DNA of 64,000 nucleotides from Globomyces pollinis-pini (lineage: Eukaryota > Chytridiomycota > Chytridiomycetes > Rhizophydiales > Globomycetaceae). The DNA is taken from positions 1-64,000 of the forward strand of contig MU621128.1 of the NCBI GenBank assembly GCA_025399215.1. Reading direction: 5' to 3'. Below the pieces are notes generated by a model. The model was not told where the DNA came from and made no database searches. It was given only the letters and a program-made list of their open reading frames with translations. The position numbers and the translations under genes were made by a program. Shown here in pieces: positions 48,492 through 62,758 of this stretch (its first letter is position 1; every line of letters starts with the position of its first letter).

Positions 48492-50800
48492 ATGTCACTG
48501 TCAAATTCTAAACGACCAAACATTCTTACTTTTCAAGAGTTTATTGAAAAGAAGAAAGAGGAGGGACTAAGTACTGCTATTGTACCTACATATACAAAGA
48601 CTTTTCCAAGAGTCTTTATTCCGAAAAGGATAAAGTTCCTTGATTCTTTAAAGTTAACAGTTGCTTTGGATAAAAGATTACCTGAAATCTCAAATTCTAC
48701 ACTTCAAATTAAAAAATTAGCTGATGTCTGTCAAACTAAACGAGACAATAGTAGTGATCTCCTTGATTTCAATAGTATTGATGGAACACGCGTCTCCAAA
48801 GATGATACCATCATTAATCAAAAGAGCATTATTGGACAGATATCCAATTCTTCAGTGGATATGCTCAAAGGTGACATTGTGGATTTTGTAAGTGAGGATA
48901 AATCTCAAATGACAATGGAGTCTTCATTTAGACGATCCAGTGTTTTCAATCCTAATCCCGGGTTAAGGTAATAACATTCATATAACAATACACAGACATA
49001 TTAATTCAAAAGACATCAATCCTAATTATTCTTCCAAAAGTTTGTCAAAATTAGTAAAAGTTCCACCAAACGTTTTAACATCCAATGAAAGTATCAATAG
49101 TGAAAATATCAAAAATTCTATATCAGATTTACTTGATGATAACACTTATGCATCAAGAAGTTCAATAAATTTACCAAGAGAAATTCATCGACATTCAATA
49201 GTACAAAATCCAACCATTGCAAAAGTAGATCGACCTCATTTGGAACCTTTTGTTGAAAATGAAACTAAACCAATGAATCAAGCTACTACAATACAGTATT
49301 TTTTAGATTTAGGATGTCAAATTTGGAAAACAAGCAATAATATTAGAGGAGATACTCATGCATTTAGTGTAAAACAAAAATGGAAATATGCTATCACGAC
49401 TATTATTAAACTATTGAATGCATTAAAATACACTAATGGTCCATATCATGGATTAGTTGTTGATTACGAAAATGAAGCGGATGCAGCGATTGTGCTAAGG
49501 GTGTTTAAGTTTCAGTCAGATATTTGTACAAGTTCAAAGGTTTGTATTTCTTAATTTCATTCTAGATTGCGCATTTCTTTAACTTACCTGAACCATTAAG
49601 TCATTTAGCATTGTCCAAAAGAACTCATATCATCATGAAAAGATTATCTTTCTTTCAAAAATTTACGTATGAGCAATGTATGAAGATGTGTAACTTTGTA
49701 AACTATGAAAAACATAGAAAGGGGACAACTATTATTAAACAAGGGCATAAAGCAAAATTGGTATATTTAATCCTAAGTGGTCAAGTATCTTATACAAAGG
49801 AAGAAAAATTGAAAAGTTCAGTTGGATTTTTAATTGCAAGTGAACCGATTGCACCTGAAAAAATTGATAGTACTTTTCAAGAAAATCTAATTCGATCAAT
49901 GTAATCAAATATCGTCTTATTCAATAGGACGGCTGTTTGTCTGACTGATTGTGAATTTTTAACCTTTGAACGAAGTAAATTGTAAAGTTTTTGATAGGTA
50001 GATAGTTTTTGGAATGTCATTCTAGGAGAAGAGACAAAAGATGAAATGGAGGAACGATCGAATATACTTAAATCAGTTAATGTATTTAGCATAGCAGATG
50101 AAGCAACTTTGGAACAAGCTGCTCCAAGAACACAAATCAAATATTTTGACAAGTATTCGGAGATTTTGGTAATTTCATTGGTAATTGAATAAATAGACTC
50201 AAGGACAACCAAACAAGCGATTGCATTGGATTTTGACTGGAGCAGTACGTTTAGATAAACAAACATCCTTCGTTGCTAGAATGGGTAAAATGTCTTTAGC
50301 TAGACCTGATACCGTTGACCATCACATTAAAGGTTCCGAGAAACGAATATCGGAAAGACTCAGTCTTGGTGTTTTAGAAAAGGATGGTTGTTTTCCAGAA
50401 CCAATTCCAGAGACATTACATATTCCAGAACCAGGCAGTGATAAATTGGAACTACTTTCCAAAATCAGTGATAATGATGCATTGATTTTGAATCGTTCAA
50501 CAGTGACTGTTACAGCACTCACAGCTGTAACATGTTTAGTTATGGAACGAATCGACTTTGCACGTATAATGACATGGCAAATGTTTAATATTTTATTAAA
50601 ATCTGGTCAAATTTACTCTATTCCGGTAAAATCATTGAATTAATATCCAGAGTCGCGATCTTCAAAATCAATGGATCTTGACAAAAAAGTGGGATTTACA
50701 TAAAAGAAAAGTGTTAAAAGATGCAATGAAATACGTTGATTATCGGAAAGAAAAGAAAAAAGCAGATCTTCAAAATTGGAGAAATTATGCTGGTGTTTAA
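48492..50800 (+). CDS. Cyclic-nucleotide-binding-domain protein (CNBD2-like), copy 1
   Basis: A long N-terminal region (MSLSNSKRPNILTFQEFIEK) without recognised domains precedes the first CNBD: RLSFFQKFTYEQCMKMCNFV, RKGTTIIKQGHKAKLVYLIL, SGQVSYTKEEK. A second follows near 50020-50260 (NVFSIADEATLEQAAPRTQI; LHWILTGAVRLDK). The usual phosphate-binding cassette (FGE-x-ALL-x-x-x-x-RAATV) is not evident; the region reads RPDTVDHHIKGSEKR and NRSTVTVTALTAVTCLVME, so ligand binding may be weak or lost. The C-terminal helix (WDLHKRKVLKDAMKYVDYRK) ends NYAGV. About 715 residues, six or so introns near 25 nt. CNBD2-type proteins are linked to sperm flagella in animals. A degraded fragment of this gene lies downstream. 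Confidence 0.7.
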
Positions 50801-51525
50801 TATGTACAATACAACTTTGTTATATAATTGATTTTTAAAATTAAATCAGTATCATCTAACTGATTCAATAAATCAAGAATTTGATTGAAACCTCTGCCAT
50901 TTTATAATTTATTCAGTAATTAAGCATGAGCTTGCAAAATGAGTTTAACAATTAAATTACTGCAATATTAGTTGAAATAGTTTGAATTTACTGTGTGCGG
51001 TTTGTGTGCATAGCACTGTCGGGTGATTTTAAGCTCCAACGCGCAGTCTTATAAATATTTTTCATGACTATCATATTGGAAAGTCCGAGTATTGGTGTTT
51101 TAAGAGAAGGATGGATTTTTCAGAACGATATATTACATATTTCGCCCGTAATAATCGTTCAACAGGGACTATTACAGCACTCTGAGCAGTGACTTATAGA
51201 ATTGCCTGAAATAATAGCAATGGATAAAGTATTTCTCTGATATGTTTCTATCTAGCAATTGCATTGAATCTTTTCATAGTATTTTGAAATTTACTTCTTG
51301 CAACTTTGTTTTGATCTTTATGTATTTGGCTATGTAAGTAAAATCCACTTGAACCGTGTCAAAGACCAAATGGAGATACTCTCCAAGACCATGGCAATGT
51401 TGAGCTGATCTAACCTTGTGTATACCCCACCAAAGTTGATGTTGTTTTCGTTGTATCATGACAGTATGTGGATATTAATTTGATATCCTATTAAAACACA
51501 AAGTTAAACAAGAAAGAATTTATTG
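50801..51525. other. Intergenic stretch holding a CNBD pseudogene fragment
   Basis: About 725 bp without a supported intact gene. Its middle (51078-51200) is a degraded copy of part of the CNBD gene just upstream. A 61-codon minus-strand frame at 51274-51459 has no recognisable motif. Confidence 0.6.
51078..51200 (+). pseudogene. Degraded partial copy of the upstream CNBD gene
   Basis: GGAAAGTCCGAGTATTGGTG at 51078 parallels GGAAAGACTCAGTCTTGGTG at 50352, and both continue to a TTACATATT block. After a deletion of roughly 60 nt relative to the gene, AATCGTTCAACAGGGACTAT at 51153 parallels AATCGTTCAACAGTGACTGT at 50491. Substitutions, indels and an in-frame TGA show it is non-functional. Same orientation as the parent, about 0.7 kb downstream. 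Confidence 0.75.
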
Positions 51526-52243
51526 CTAAAAAGTAAACAATTGATCATAAATGTAATCCATTGGTATATCAATAGATTCATACCAACCACCCAAAGCTAC
51601 TACAGTTGACATCATCACTAATCCAATTACAATTCCAAACCGAGACCAATTTCCAGCTTTAATATCCGTAAATGATGAAAATAAATCAAATGTTTTTAAT
51701 GCTGATACAATTCCATAACATGAATGATAGATACCAGTGGATCCTAATAAAAAATAATATGGATAGAAAATAATTGGTAAATCAACCAATGTTTTAGTCA
51801 CCATGGTAAGATCTACAATTGATGCATCAGGTAATTCTATAATTTAAGTAACTGGGAATATTACTAAAAAGTGGCAGTAATCTGGTCGCAGTTATATGAC
51901 CAAACATAGCAATTGAAAGAAAGTATCCACTATATCGATGTAAATGACGTTCATATATTTTTCGTTCTAATAATGGTGTTGTAGTGGATGATTTAGATTC
52001 AGGTTTTCGAAGACTTAATCTCCAGTAGCCAGTAATTGAATGTATAATTAATGACCCTCCGATGGTGGTAAATTCCCACAAGGGACTACGCCAGAATAAT
52101 TCTCGGTTGATGAACAAGGCTGTATCAGCTGCACGAAATGATATATTTGATAGTAAATGACCTCCCAAGTGGATCGTTGAAAACATGGCAAATGTTAGCC
52201 CAGAGATCGCCTGAATAGTTTTTAGTGTCTTGTCTGTTGGCAT
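51526..52243 (-). CDS. MCP1: Mcp1-like mitochondrial membrane protein (DUF1691)
   Basis: Homologue of yeast Mcp1, a multi-span mitochondrial outer-membrane protein with a succinate-dehydrogenase-cytochrome-b-like fold, tied to lipid transfer bypassing ERMES through Vps13. From the ATG at 52243: MPTDKTLKTIQAISGLTFAM, FSTIHLGGHLLSNISF, then WEFTTIGGSLIIHSITGYWR, ERHLHRYSGYFLSIAMFGHI, and after a 28-nt intron VTKTLVDLPIIFYPYYFLLG and STGIYHSCYGIVSALKTF. About five membrane spans and several conserved His (HLGGH, HLHRYSGY, GHITATR, YHSCYG) that could hold haem. About 229 residues. An upstream TTG-started extension is not needed. Confidence 0.82.
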
Positions 52244-52573
52244 GCAAGTCAAAGAATTTCAAGTAAAATTCACATTGAGTTAATCACAAAAACTGAAGTT
52301 GACTTTGGCCATGTATTCGAGAATTCGTAGTCAATTCAGTTACTGCATGTTGACCTATATAGCTCTGATTATATCCTGAACGGTTAATGCGGGTTCATTA
52401 AACGATATTAAATGTGCTTCCATCCGCAACTGTTATAATTCCTTAGGTACATTAAACTATTCTTACTCAAGCAATATAAATCTAATTCAAATTTACTTTC
52501 CAGATTTACTAAAGCATTTAAAATGTAAAAAAAAGTATGGTGAAATAGTTGTATATAACAGTGCAATTGTTAT
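52244..52573. other. Promoter-side spacer of MCP1
   Basis: 330 bp between the MCP1 start codon and the eL27 stop, both on the minus strand. No open frame or repeat of note. Confidence 0.6.
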
Positions 52574-53163
52574 TTAGAATCGGAGCTTTTGGAAGAACCA
52601 TTTGTTCTTTCCACTGTTAAAACGGTCTTCGAACAACTTCTTGACGGCCTTGCGGGCAGCAACTCGTTGGGTAGGTTCCTTGAGGGATTCAGCAGTGACA
52701 ACTTGTTTAACATCCACATCAAGGTTGTAACGAGTAGGCATGATGTGGTTGTAGTTCACGGCCTTGATGAAAGCCTTGACCTTTGATCGTTTAGCGACCT
52801 TCTTTTGTCCCATTCCATTGGTGATTTTTCCTGGGTAACGTTCAATACCGGCAACGATGGCGTGAGGGTAAGGACGTTCCTTGGTACCTTCATCAAAGTT
52901 CTTGACAATGACAGCTTTCTTACCAGCTTGACGACCTTGGAGGAGGAGAACAACCTAAAATAATTAGAATTATTCCCAATGAAGAATATGAATGAATTAA
53001 ATTAGGTAATAATTGGTTTAAGGAAGTAGATAATTGTATTCAATATCCATCCATCCATCCAATCCAAGGAACATATTGTAATGAATGCATAAAAGTGATT
53101 AAGATAAATTGTATGATGATTGCTGTGAGTACCGACCTTTGAGTTCTTTAAGAATTTGACCAT
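52574..53163 (-). CDS. RPL27: Ribosomal protein eL27
   Basis: 60S subunit protein. Exon 1 (53163-53137) encodes MVKFLKNSK. Exon 2, after a 182-nt intron (53136-52955), starts [20 protein letters not shown], continues [38 protein letters not shown], and ends [16 protein letters not shown], the family's invariant end. 135 residues. The long first intron stands out here and carries (GGAT)n on the sense strand. It shares a 388-bp divergent promoter with uL14. Confidence 0.97.
52955..53136 (-). promoter_or_regulatory. Long first intron of eL27 with (GGAT)n
   Basis: 182 nt, starting GTCGGT and ending TTTTAG. The sense-strand motif GGATTGGATGGATGGATGGA lies at about 53047-53066. Most introns in this window are 23-35 nt. 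Confidence 0.7.
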
Positions 53164-53551
53164 CTTATAATGTGAAAAAATTTATCTCCACTTTGACAAT
53201 TTTTGGAAATTTGCATAACCCTAGACACAAAGTGTTAGGGTTAGTTGAATAGACTGTTGACGTGAACAGAAAAGATAAAATAAGAGTGTAAAGAGTATTC
53301 CTATGTGAAAGAGCTAGTTTATCATAGCAAAAGTTGGTCCTATTACACGTTCTATTATTAAACTGCTTTAAATTCAAGTAGTTTGAATTGCGATTATCAC
53401 ATTCTGGTACTTGAATTATCACATTAACACATTGATTATTACATTCTGGTACTTTGTCACTTTGAAATATCTTTGGTTTCAAAATTGTGACTGTCTTTGT
53501 CACAAAACACTTCTGCAAAAAAATGAAAATCTTACTTTTTAAACCGTCAAA
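53164..53551. promoter_or_regulatory. eL27/uL14 divergent promoter with inverted teloboxes
   Basis: Contains TAACCCTA (53217-53224) and, after a 12-nt spacer, TTAGGGTTAG (53236-53246), an inverted pair of telomere-repeat-like sites. Telobox (AAACCCTA-type) elements are known in ribosomal-protein promoters of plants, and telomere-repeat-binding factors act on such promoters in several fungi. ACATTCTGGTACTT occurs twice (53398-53411 and 53440-53453). Confidence 0.55.
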
Positions 53552-54145
53552 ATGTCAGCAAGAGGTAAATTAATTCAATCAGCATCGTCAATCAAAAGAC
53601 ATATCAAATTATTCATACACCCTTATCATTGCAAATGATTAGATGGATGGATGGATATATTTTCATATCAACTTTTTCAATTCGAATATCGTACTAACTT
53701 TTGCAGGACGATCAGGAGCTACCGGAACTAAATTAAGAATGACCCTTGGTCTGCCAGTTGCAGCCACCATGAATTGTGCTGACAACTCTGGTGCCAAGAA
53801 CTTGTACATCATGGCCGTCAAATGTATCAAGGGTAGATTATCTCGTCTCCCTTCAGGTGGTGTCGGTGATATGGTTCTTGCTACCGTCAAGAAGGGTAAA
53901 CCAGATTTGAGAAAGAAGGGTAATTATATATAGTTTTTAACCTCTTAGTTCACCCTGCTGTCATCATTCGTCAAAGAAAAGCATGGCGTCGTCGTGATGG
54001 TGTCTTCCTTTACTTTGAAGACAATGCTGGTGTTATTGTCAACCCAAAGGGTGAAATGAAAGGATCAGCTATCACCGGACCAGTTGGAAAGGAATGTGCA
54101 GATATCTGGCCAAAGATTGCTTCATCTGCCGGTACCGTTGTGTAA
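53552..54145 (+). CDS. RPL23: Ribosomal protein uL14 (RPL23)
   Basis: 60S subunit protein. A 13-nt exon (MSAR and one base) is joined through a 142-nt intron to [60 protein letters not shown]. After a 29-nt intron come [20 protein letters not shown] and [18 protein letters not shown]. 140 residues, all family hallmarks present. Intron 1 ends with a canonical TACTAAC branch site and carries (GGAT)n. Confidence 0.97.
53565..53706 (+). promoter_or_regulatory. Long first intron of uL14 with (GGAT)n
   Basis: 142 nt, GTAAAT to TTGCAG, with AGATGGATGGATGGATATAT at 53641-53660 on the sense strand and a TACTAAC branch-site match at 53693-53699. Confidence 0.75.
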
Positions 54146-54288
54146 TTTACATAATAAATGTTCCACATTTCATTAATAATATCTCTTTTTTATATATCAT
54201 TAGAAGGAAATAAGCAAAGGGAGTGATGTGTGATGTAGATAGATATTTCATTAACGAACAAAAAAAAATTTAACAATTTTAATCAGGA

Positions 54289-56016
54289 ATGAACGTTCCT
54301 GAGGAGTTGCTTTCTTGCTACTCACAATTCAAATTTGGAAATATAAAAGCAGTCGATCGAACATTGTATTTCCCAGAGTCAAAAATTACTGGTTTCGGGG
54401 TACCTTTATCATCTACTAATTTAAAGTTTCCTTGGGTAAATGATAACCTTGCTACTTCAAAATCTGAATCAAATTTGGATCAAAATCATGGAATAATTGT
54501 ATTCGGTTCTGTTCCTGTCAATGGTTTGATTTTAAATCATCCCTTTACTAACCATGCTAAAGAAATTCCAATTGAACACAGATATAATAATACAAATACC
54601 CAAACTATCTCTCATGGCTCAGTTAAAAACGATACTCATCTTAAAACTTCAAATTATCCGTTGAAACCTACTACAAACGGAATTAGCTCTCAACCAGCTC
54701 CAACCCAAAAGCTATGGTCTGCACTACTAAAAACAGATGAAGTTCCTTCTCTCCCTTCTGAAACTTCATCTACAAAACAGAAACTTCCACAAATTAGTAA
54801 ACCAACACAGCCAATAGGTAGTCACTATGTCTAACAATTAGAATTGTGGAAATCAATCTCACTCAAGAACAAAGGACCTCTTATCATTCCTCGTGGGCTA
54901 ATTAACAATGGAAATATGTGTTTTATGAATGCCATCCTCCAACCTTTGATTCACTGTCCACCATTTTACGTTTTCTTCTTGGAACTTTCCAAACATACCA
55001 CACATAACTTTACCTCTAAAACTCCTATTCTTGATGCCATGTTTGTCTTATGTCAGTTAAATATTAGGATTGACTTTACAAAGCAATTTCATCATGGATC
55101 TGAACCTGATGCAGAACAAGGTGATTATTTATGACTGATTTTATAGACTCTGCATTTGAAGCTGAATTTGTTTATGATGCCATTCGGCTGCGAACCAAAA
55201 TAGATTCCTTAAAGGGTCGACAAGAAGACGCAGAGGAATTTTTGGGATTTTTGTTGGATGGAATACACGAAGAATTATTGTTAACTGTTGATAAACCACT
55301 AGTTGCAATAGAAAAACCAAATGATGATTGGATTGAAGTTGGGAAAAAGAATAAAACAGTTACTACACAACGGATTGAGATCCAGCCTTCTCAAATAACT
55401 CGATTGTTTGGAGGGCAGCTACGTTCGATTGTCAAAAGTGTCGGGTCCAAAGAATCGATTACACTCGAACCATTTCAATCTCTTCAGTTAGATATTACTG
55501 TATTTTCAACGAATGTTAATATGTAGGACTCTCATGTGCAATCAATAGAAGATGCAATTCAGAATATGACAAAATCTGAAGTTTTGGATGATTTTGCAAC
55601 TCATAATAATTCTACTACAACAAAGCAATCATTCTTTGAAGCAGTACCACCAATTTTAATTATTTCCCTCAAGCGTTTTGTGTATGATATCAATATTGGA
55701 AAAACCCAAAAACTACACAAACATATTCATTACCCAATAGAGCTAAAGTTTAATCCATCGATTATGACACCGTCTCCTATCAACAAACAAGGAGCACAAT
55801 TCCGACTTTTTGCGGGTAATTCTGTTTCATTTAATTGTAGTTGTGAACCATCACGGAAAGTTTGCTCAAGGAGGCCATTATACCTGTGACATATCTCATC
55901 AATCTGGCGTTTGGTACAGATTTGATGACTCTAGTGTGACTGTAGTTGAAGAGGACTTGGTGATTAGCCAGCAAAGTGACCGTCAACCCTATATGCTCTT
56001 CTATATTCAACTGTGA
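54289..56016 (+). CDS. UBP3: Ubiquitin carboxyl-terminal hydrolase USP10/Ubp3
   Basis: USP-family cysteine deubiquitinase that in other species partners a G3BP/Bre5 protein. A disordered N-terminal half (MNVPEELLSCYSQFKFGNIK) precedes the catalytic domain: RGLINNGNMCFMNAILQ, with the nucleophile Cys codon at 54919-54921; GRQEDAEEFLGFLLDGIHEE; DDWIEVGKKNKTVTTQ; RLFGGQLRSIV; FQSLQLDI; ILIISLKRFVYDINIGKTQK; and QGGHYTCDISH with the catalytic His (codon 55876-55878); end PYMLFYIQL. The FKFGNI near residue 15 sits where USP10 has its FGDF G3BP-binding motif, but is degenerate. About 540 residues, several introns near 25 nt. Confidence 0.88.
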
Positions 56017-56213
56017 ACAATAAATGTTTTCTTATATTGAACATTAACGAAACCCTTGCTTAAGCGTTTGTTGTCTCACATGTGGTGTTGATTGAAACCC
56101 TCTTTTTCTGTGGGACTCATTCCCCACTTTTTTAATTTTTCCATTTTTTCGTGGCAATATTTTTCCATTACAAGAGTATTTAAGACTTCAATGAGACGCG
56201 CTTACATTTTAGC

Positions 56214-60353
<4,140 letters not shown>

Positions 60354-60820
60354 ATATCTAAATATATAATACCAATACATCTTCTTGACAAATATCACCA
60401 TACTAATCAAATGGGTATCGGGATATTCCTTTTCAATATAGTGTAATATTTACTCGCACAATGCAGCTGTAGTTTATGTATCATAACTTATGGTCCCATC
60501 ACAAAATGAATGCACACTGTTATCTGGGATTTCAATTTGAGTTTGATGGGTTTCTTACTAAATGGCCTTTGGATGTTGATACTCAGCCAGATAACTTAAA
60601 AATCGCTTTGTTATTATTATTATCATCACTACTGATTAGTAGGTATGAAGAAATTGTTCACTTTCAGGCCAGACCATTGACAACCGATTTCCAATTATAA
60701 GGATGTGATAACAGCATCATCATAATGATATCCCCTATTCTTCCGAACTACGCATAACTTGCTAAGTGAGAACAATGCAATGTATCCTTTGTTGATATCA
60801 AAATTTGTTCAATTGTATAG
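60354..60820. other. Spacer between ABCC gene and CNBD gene 2
   Basis: 467 bp. It contains a 74-codon plus-strand frame (60476-60700) with a Leu/Ser-rich run from a TTA repeat, no recognisable motif and no supported splicing partner. I see nothing else. Confidence 0.5.
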
Positions 60821-62706
60821 ATGAAAATGTCGGAGCCAGCAGTAGAATATGCAGAGAGTCTGATGTTCAAAAGGCCAAAAATCAAATCTGTCCAAAATCA
60901 TGTTATCAGGTAAAAAATTACAGGATGTAAAACAGCAGTCGCGCGAATCAGCTGAAGATGAAAGAAGACGAGTAAACTAAAAAGCATACTAAGGATTAGT
61001 TTCGATCTCTCACTACTACCGTCTCCCTCAATGTCGAAAGAAATCAATAAAAAGCTGATTTTGGGAAAGCCAAACTTTACAGTGACTCCAAAACTTCGAC
61101 AAATTGGTAGCATGATAGAAACCAAAAAGACAGGCATCAAATTTCCATCAATTGTACCCCTACAAGGATCGGTTATTGATATTGATACCAAATCAAACAC
61201 CAATATTAATTTACCATCGATTGGTAAAAACCATCGACAGCTTCTTCGAAAAGATAAAAACAAGAAGTCAATTATTTTTCAGAAATTTCTAGAGTTGACA
61301 GAAACGGAAATGATGAAAGATGGGGCTGAGAGCGTGAACTCAAAACGAAATGTAATGCTCGTTTACTTAAGCTAGAATTATCTGGAGAAGGTGCTTGATA
61401 TATTTAAAGACAAAAATACGGGTATGACAAAAAATGGGTTTGAACCAGAAACATGGGAAAGGCTCTCTGGAAAGCTGTTACATGAAAAAAAGAGTTTGAG
61501 TAAAAGAAGTTCTACTAATGAAGAACATATTAATGCTAATATGCCAATGCTGCAGCGACTATCCATTAGGTGAGCTAAACATTATCTGATGTTAGTCTAA
61601 ATCATCCACATCCCGGAGAATTGCGACAAATATTTCAAGAGCTTGACCAAAAAGCGAGATCTGTTCGGGAATTAGTATCACAGTCAGAATTCGTTCGATT
61701 AATATCTAAAACGCCCCAGTTGTATTCTCGAAGCGAGAAACAACTTTTACAGATTGATGACTTTTTAAGAGTACTTCCTGCATTTAAATCATTACCAGAT
61801 TACACTTTCCCGCAAATTTGTAAAAAGATTTTGTCAGAATCGCTGAAACGTGGACAGCTTCTTTTCAAACAACATGAACCAGGTGCAAAATGGTACGTGA
61901 TTCTGACTGGGAGAGTAAAACTTCTCTATGACCCAGATGACAGTAAAACACAAAATGTTATTGCAGTATTGGGCGAAGGAGAATCTTTTGGAGAATCATC
62001 ACTGATAAATAACGAACCTAGAACTTGCTACGCTATGGTTGATTCAAAGTCATGTGTACTTTTGACATTATCAAAACAAGTGTATCTTGAATATATGTTA
62101 CCACTTGCAAAACTAGAGACGCATAGTCGTGTTTCTGTTGTCAAGAAATTACCATTGTTCAAAGCACTGGAATTTACAAGCTTACGAGAAATATCGAACA
62201 AAACGGTAATAAGAAAGTTTGAAGCCAATTCCGTGATAATTCGGGAAGGCGATATAAACTATTCTGTATTCTTTGTAAAATCAGGAAAGTGTGCAATATT
62301 TAGAAGTTTAGAACTGAAAGAGGGATCGTATGTTCTTGAATTTAACTTTGATAGGAAAATAATACAAAAGAACGTATTATTGGGATATCTGGGACCCAAC
62401 ACTTCTTTTAATGAGGAATCAATTTTTTCAAATGGTATATCGAACAGAAGGCCTGCACCATATAGTGTGATAACTGTATCTGATTCTGAAATTGGCTCGG
62501 TGATAGCGAAGAAGGAATGGGCCAACTATGGATTATGCTATGAGCCGTCTATATACGCTGAAATGACACAAAAACAATTATTACACCGTTATCGTATAAG
62601 TTGCGAAGTAGACAAATTTAGAAAGTACCAAGAACGGTATGTAACTGCATTGCTTTCTGAAAGTAAAGAAGTAAAGCACCACAAACAAACTCGTTATCAA
62701 TTGTAA
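60821..62706 (+). CDS. Cyclic-nucleotide-binding-domain protein (CNBD2-like), copy 2
   Basis: From the ATG at 60821 (MKMSEPAVEYAESLMFKRPK), three or four introns of 22-27 nt join SSRANQLKMKED, ISFDLSLLPSPSMSKEINKK, FQKFLELTETEMM and NYLEKVLDIFKDKN. The main exon has two CNBDs. The first reads LRVLPAFKSLPDYTFPQICK, KRGQLLFKQHEPGAKWYVIL, TGRVKLLYD, GEGESFGESSLINNEPRTCY, which retains the FGE-x-SLI and Arg of a phosphate-binding cassette. The second reads KLPLFKALEFTSLREISNKT, NSVIIREGDINYSVFFVKSG, with a degenerate cassette. About 595 residues. Domain layout resembles the CNBD gene at 48.5 kb. Tail-to-tail with UTP20, 52 bp apart. Confidence 0.75.
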
Positions 62707-62758
62707 TTTATATATATAAGCATCAATAAATTTTTAATAAGAATGTATTTATTAAATT

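Noticed and set aside
51274..51459. 61-codon minus-strand frame downstream of the CNBD relic
   Set aside because: No recognised domain or partner exon.
60476..60700. 74-codon plus-strand frame after the ABCC gene
   Set aside because: Leucine run derives from a TTA repeat; no motif, no conserved-looking sequence.
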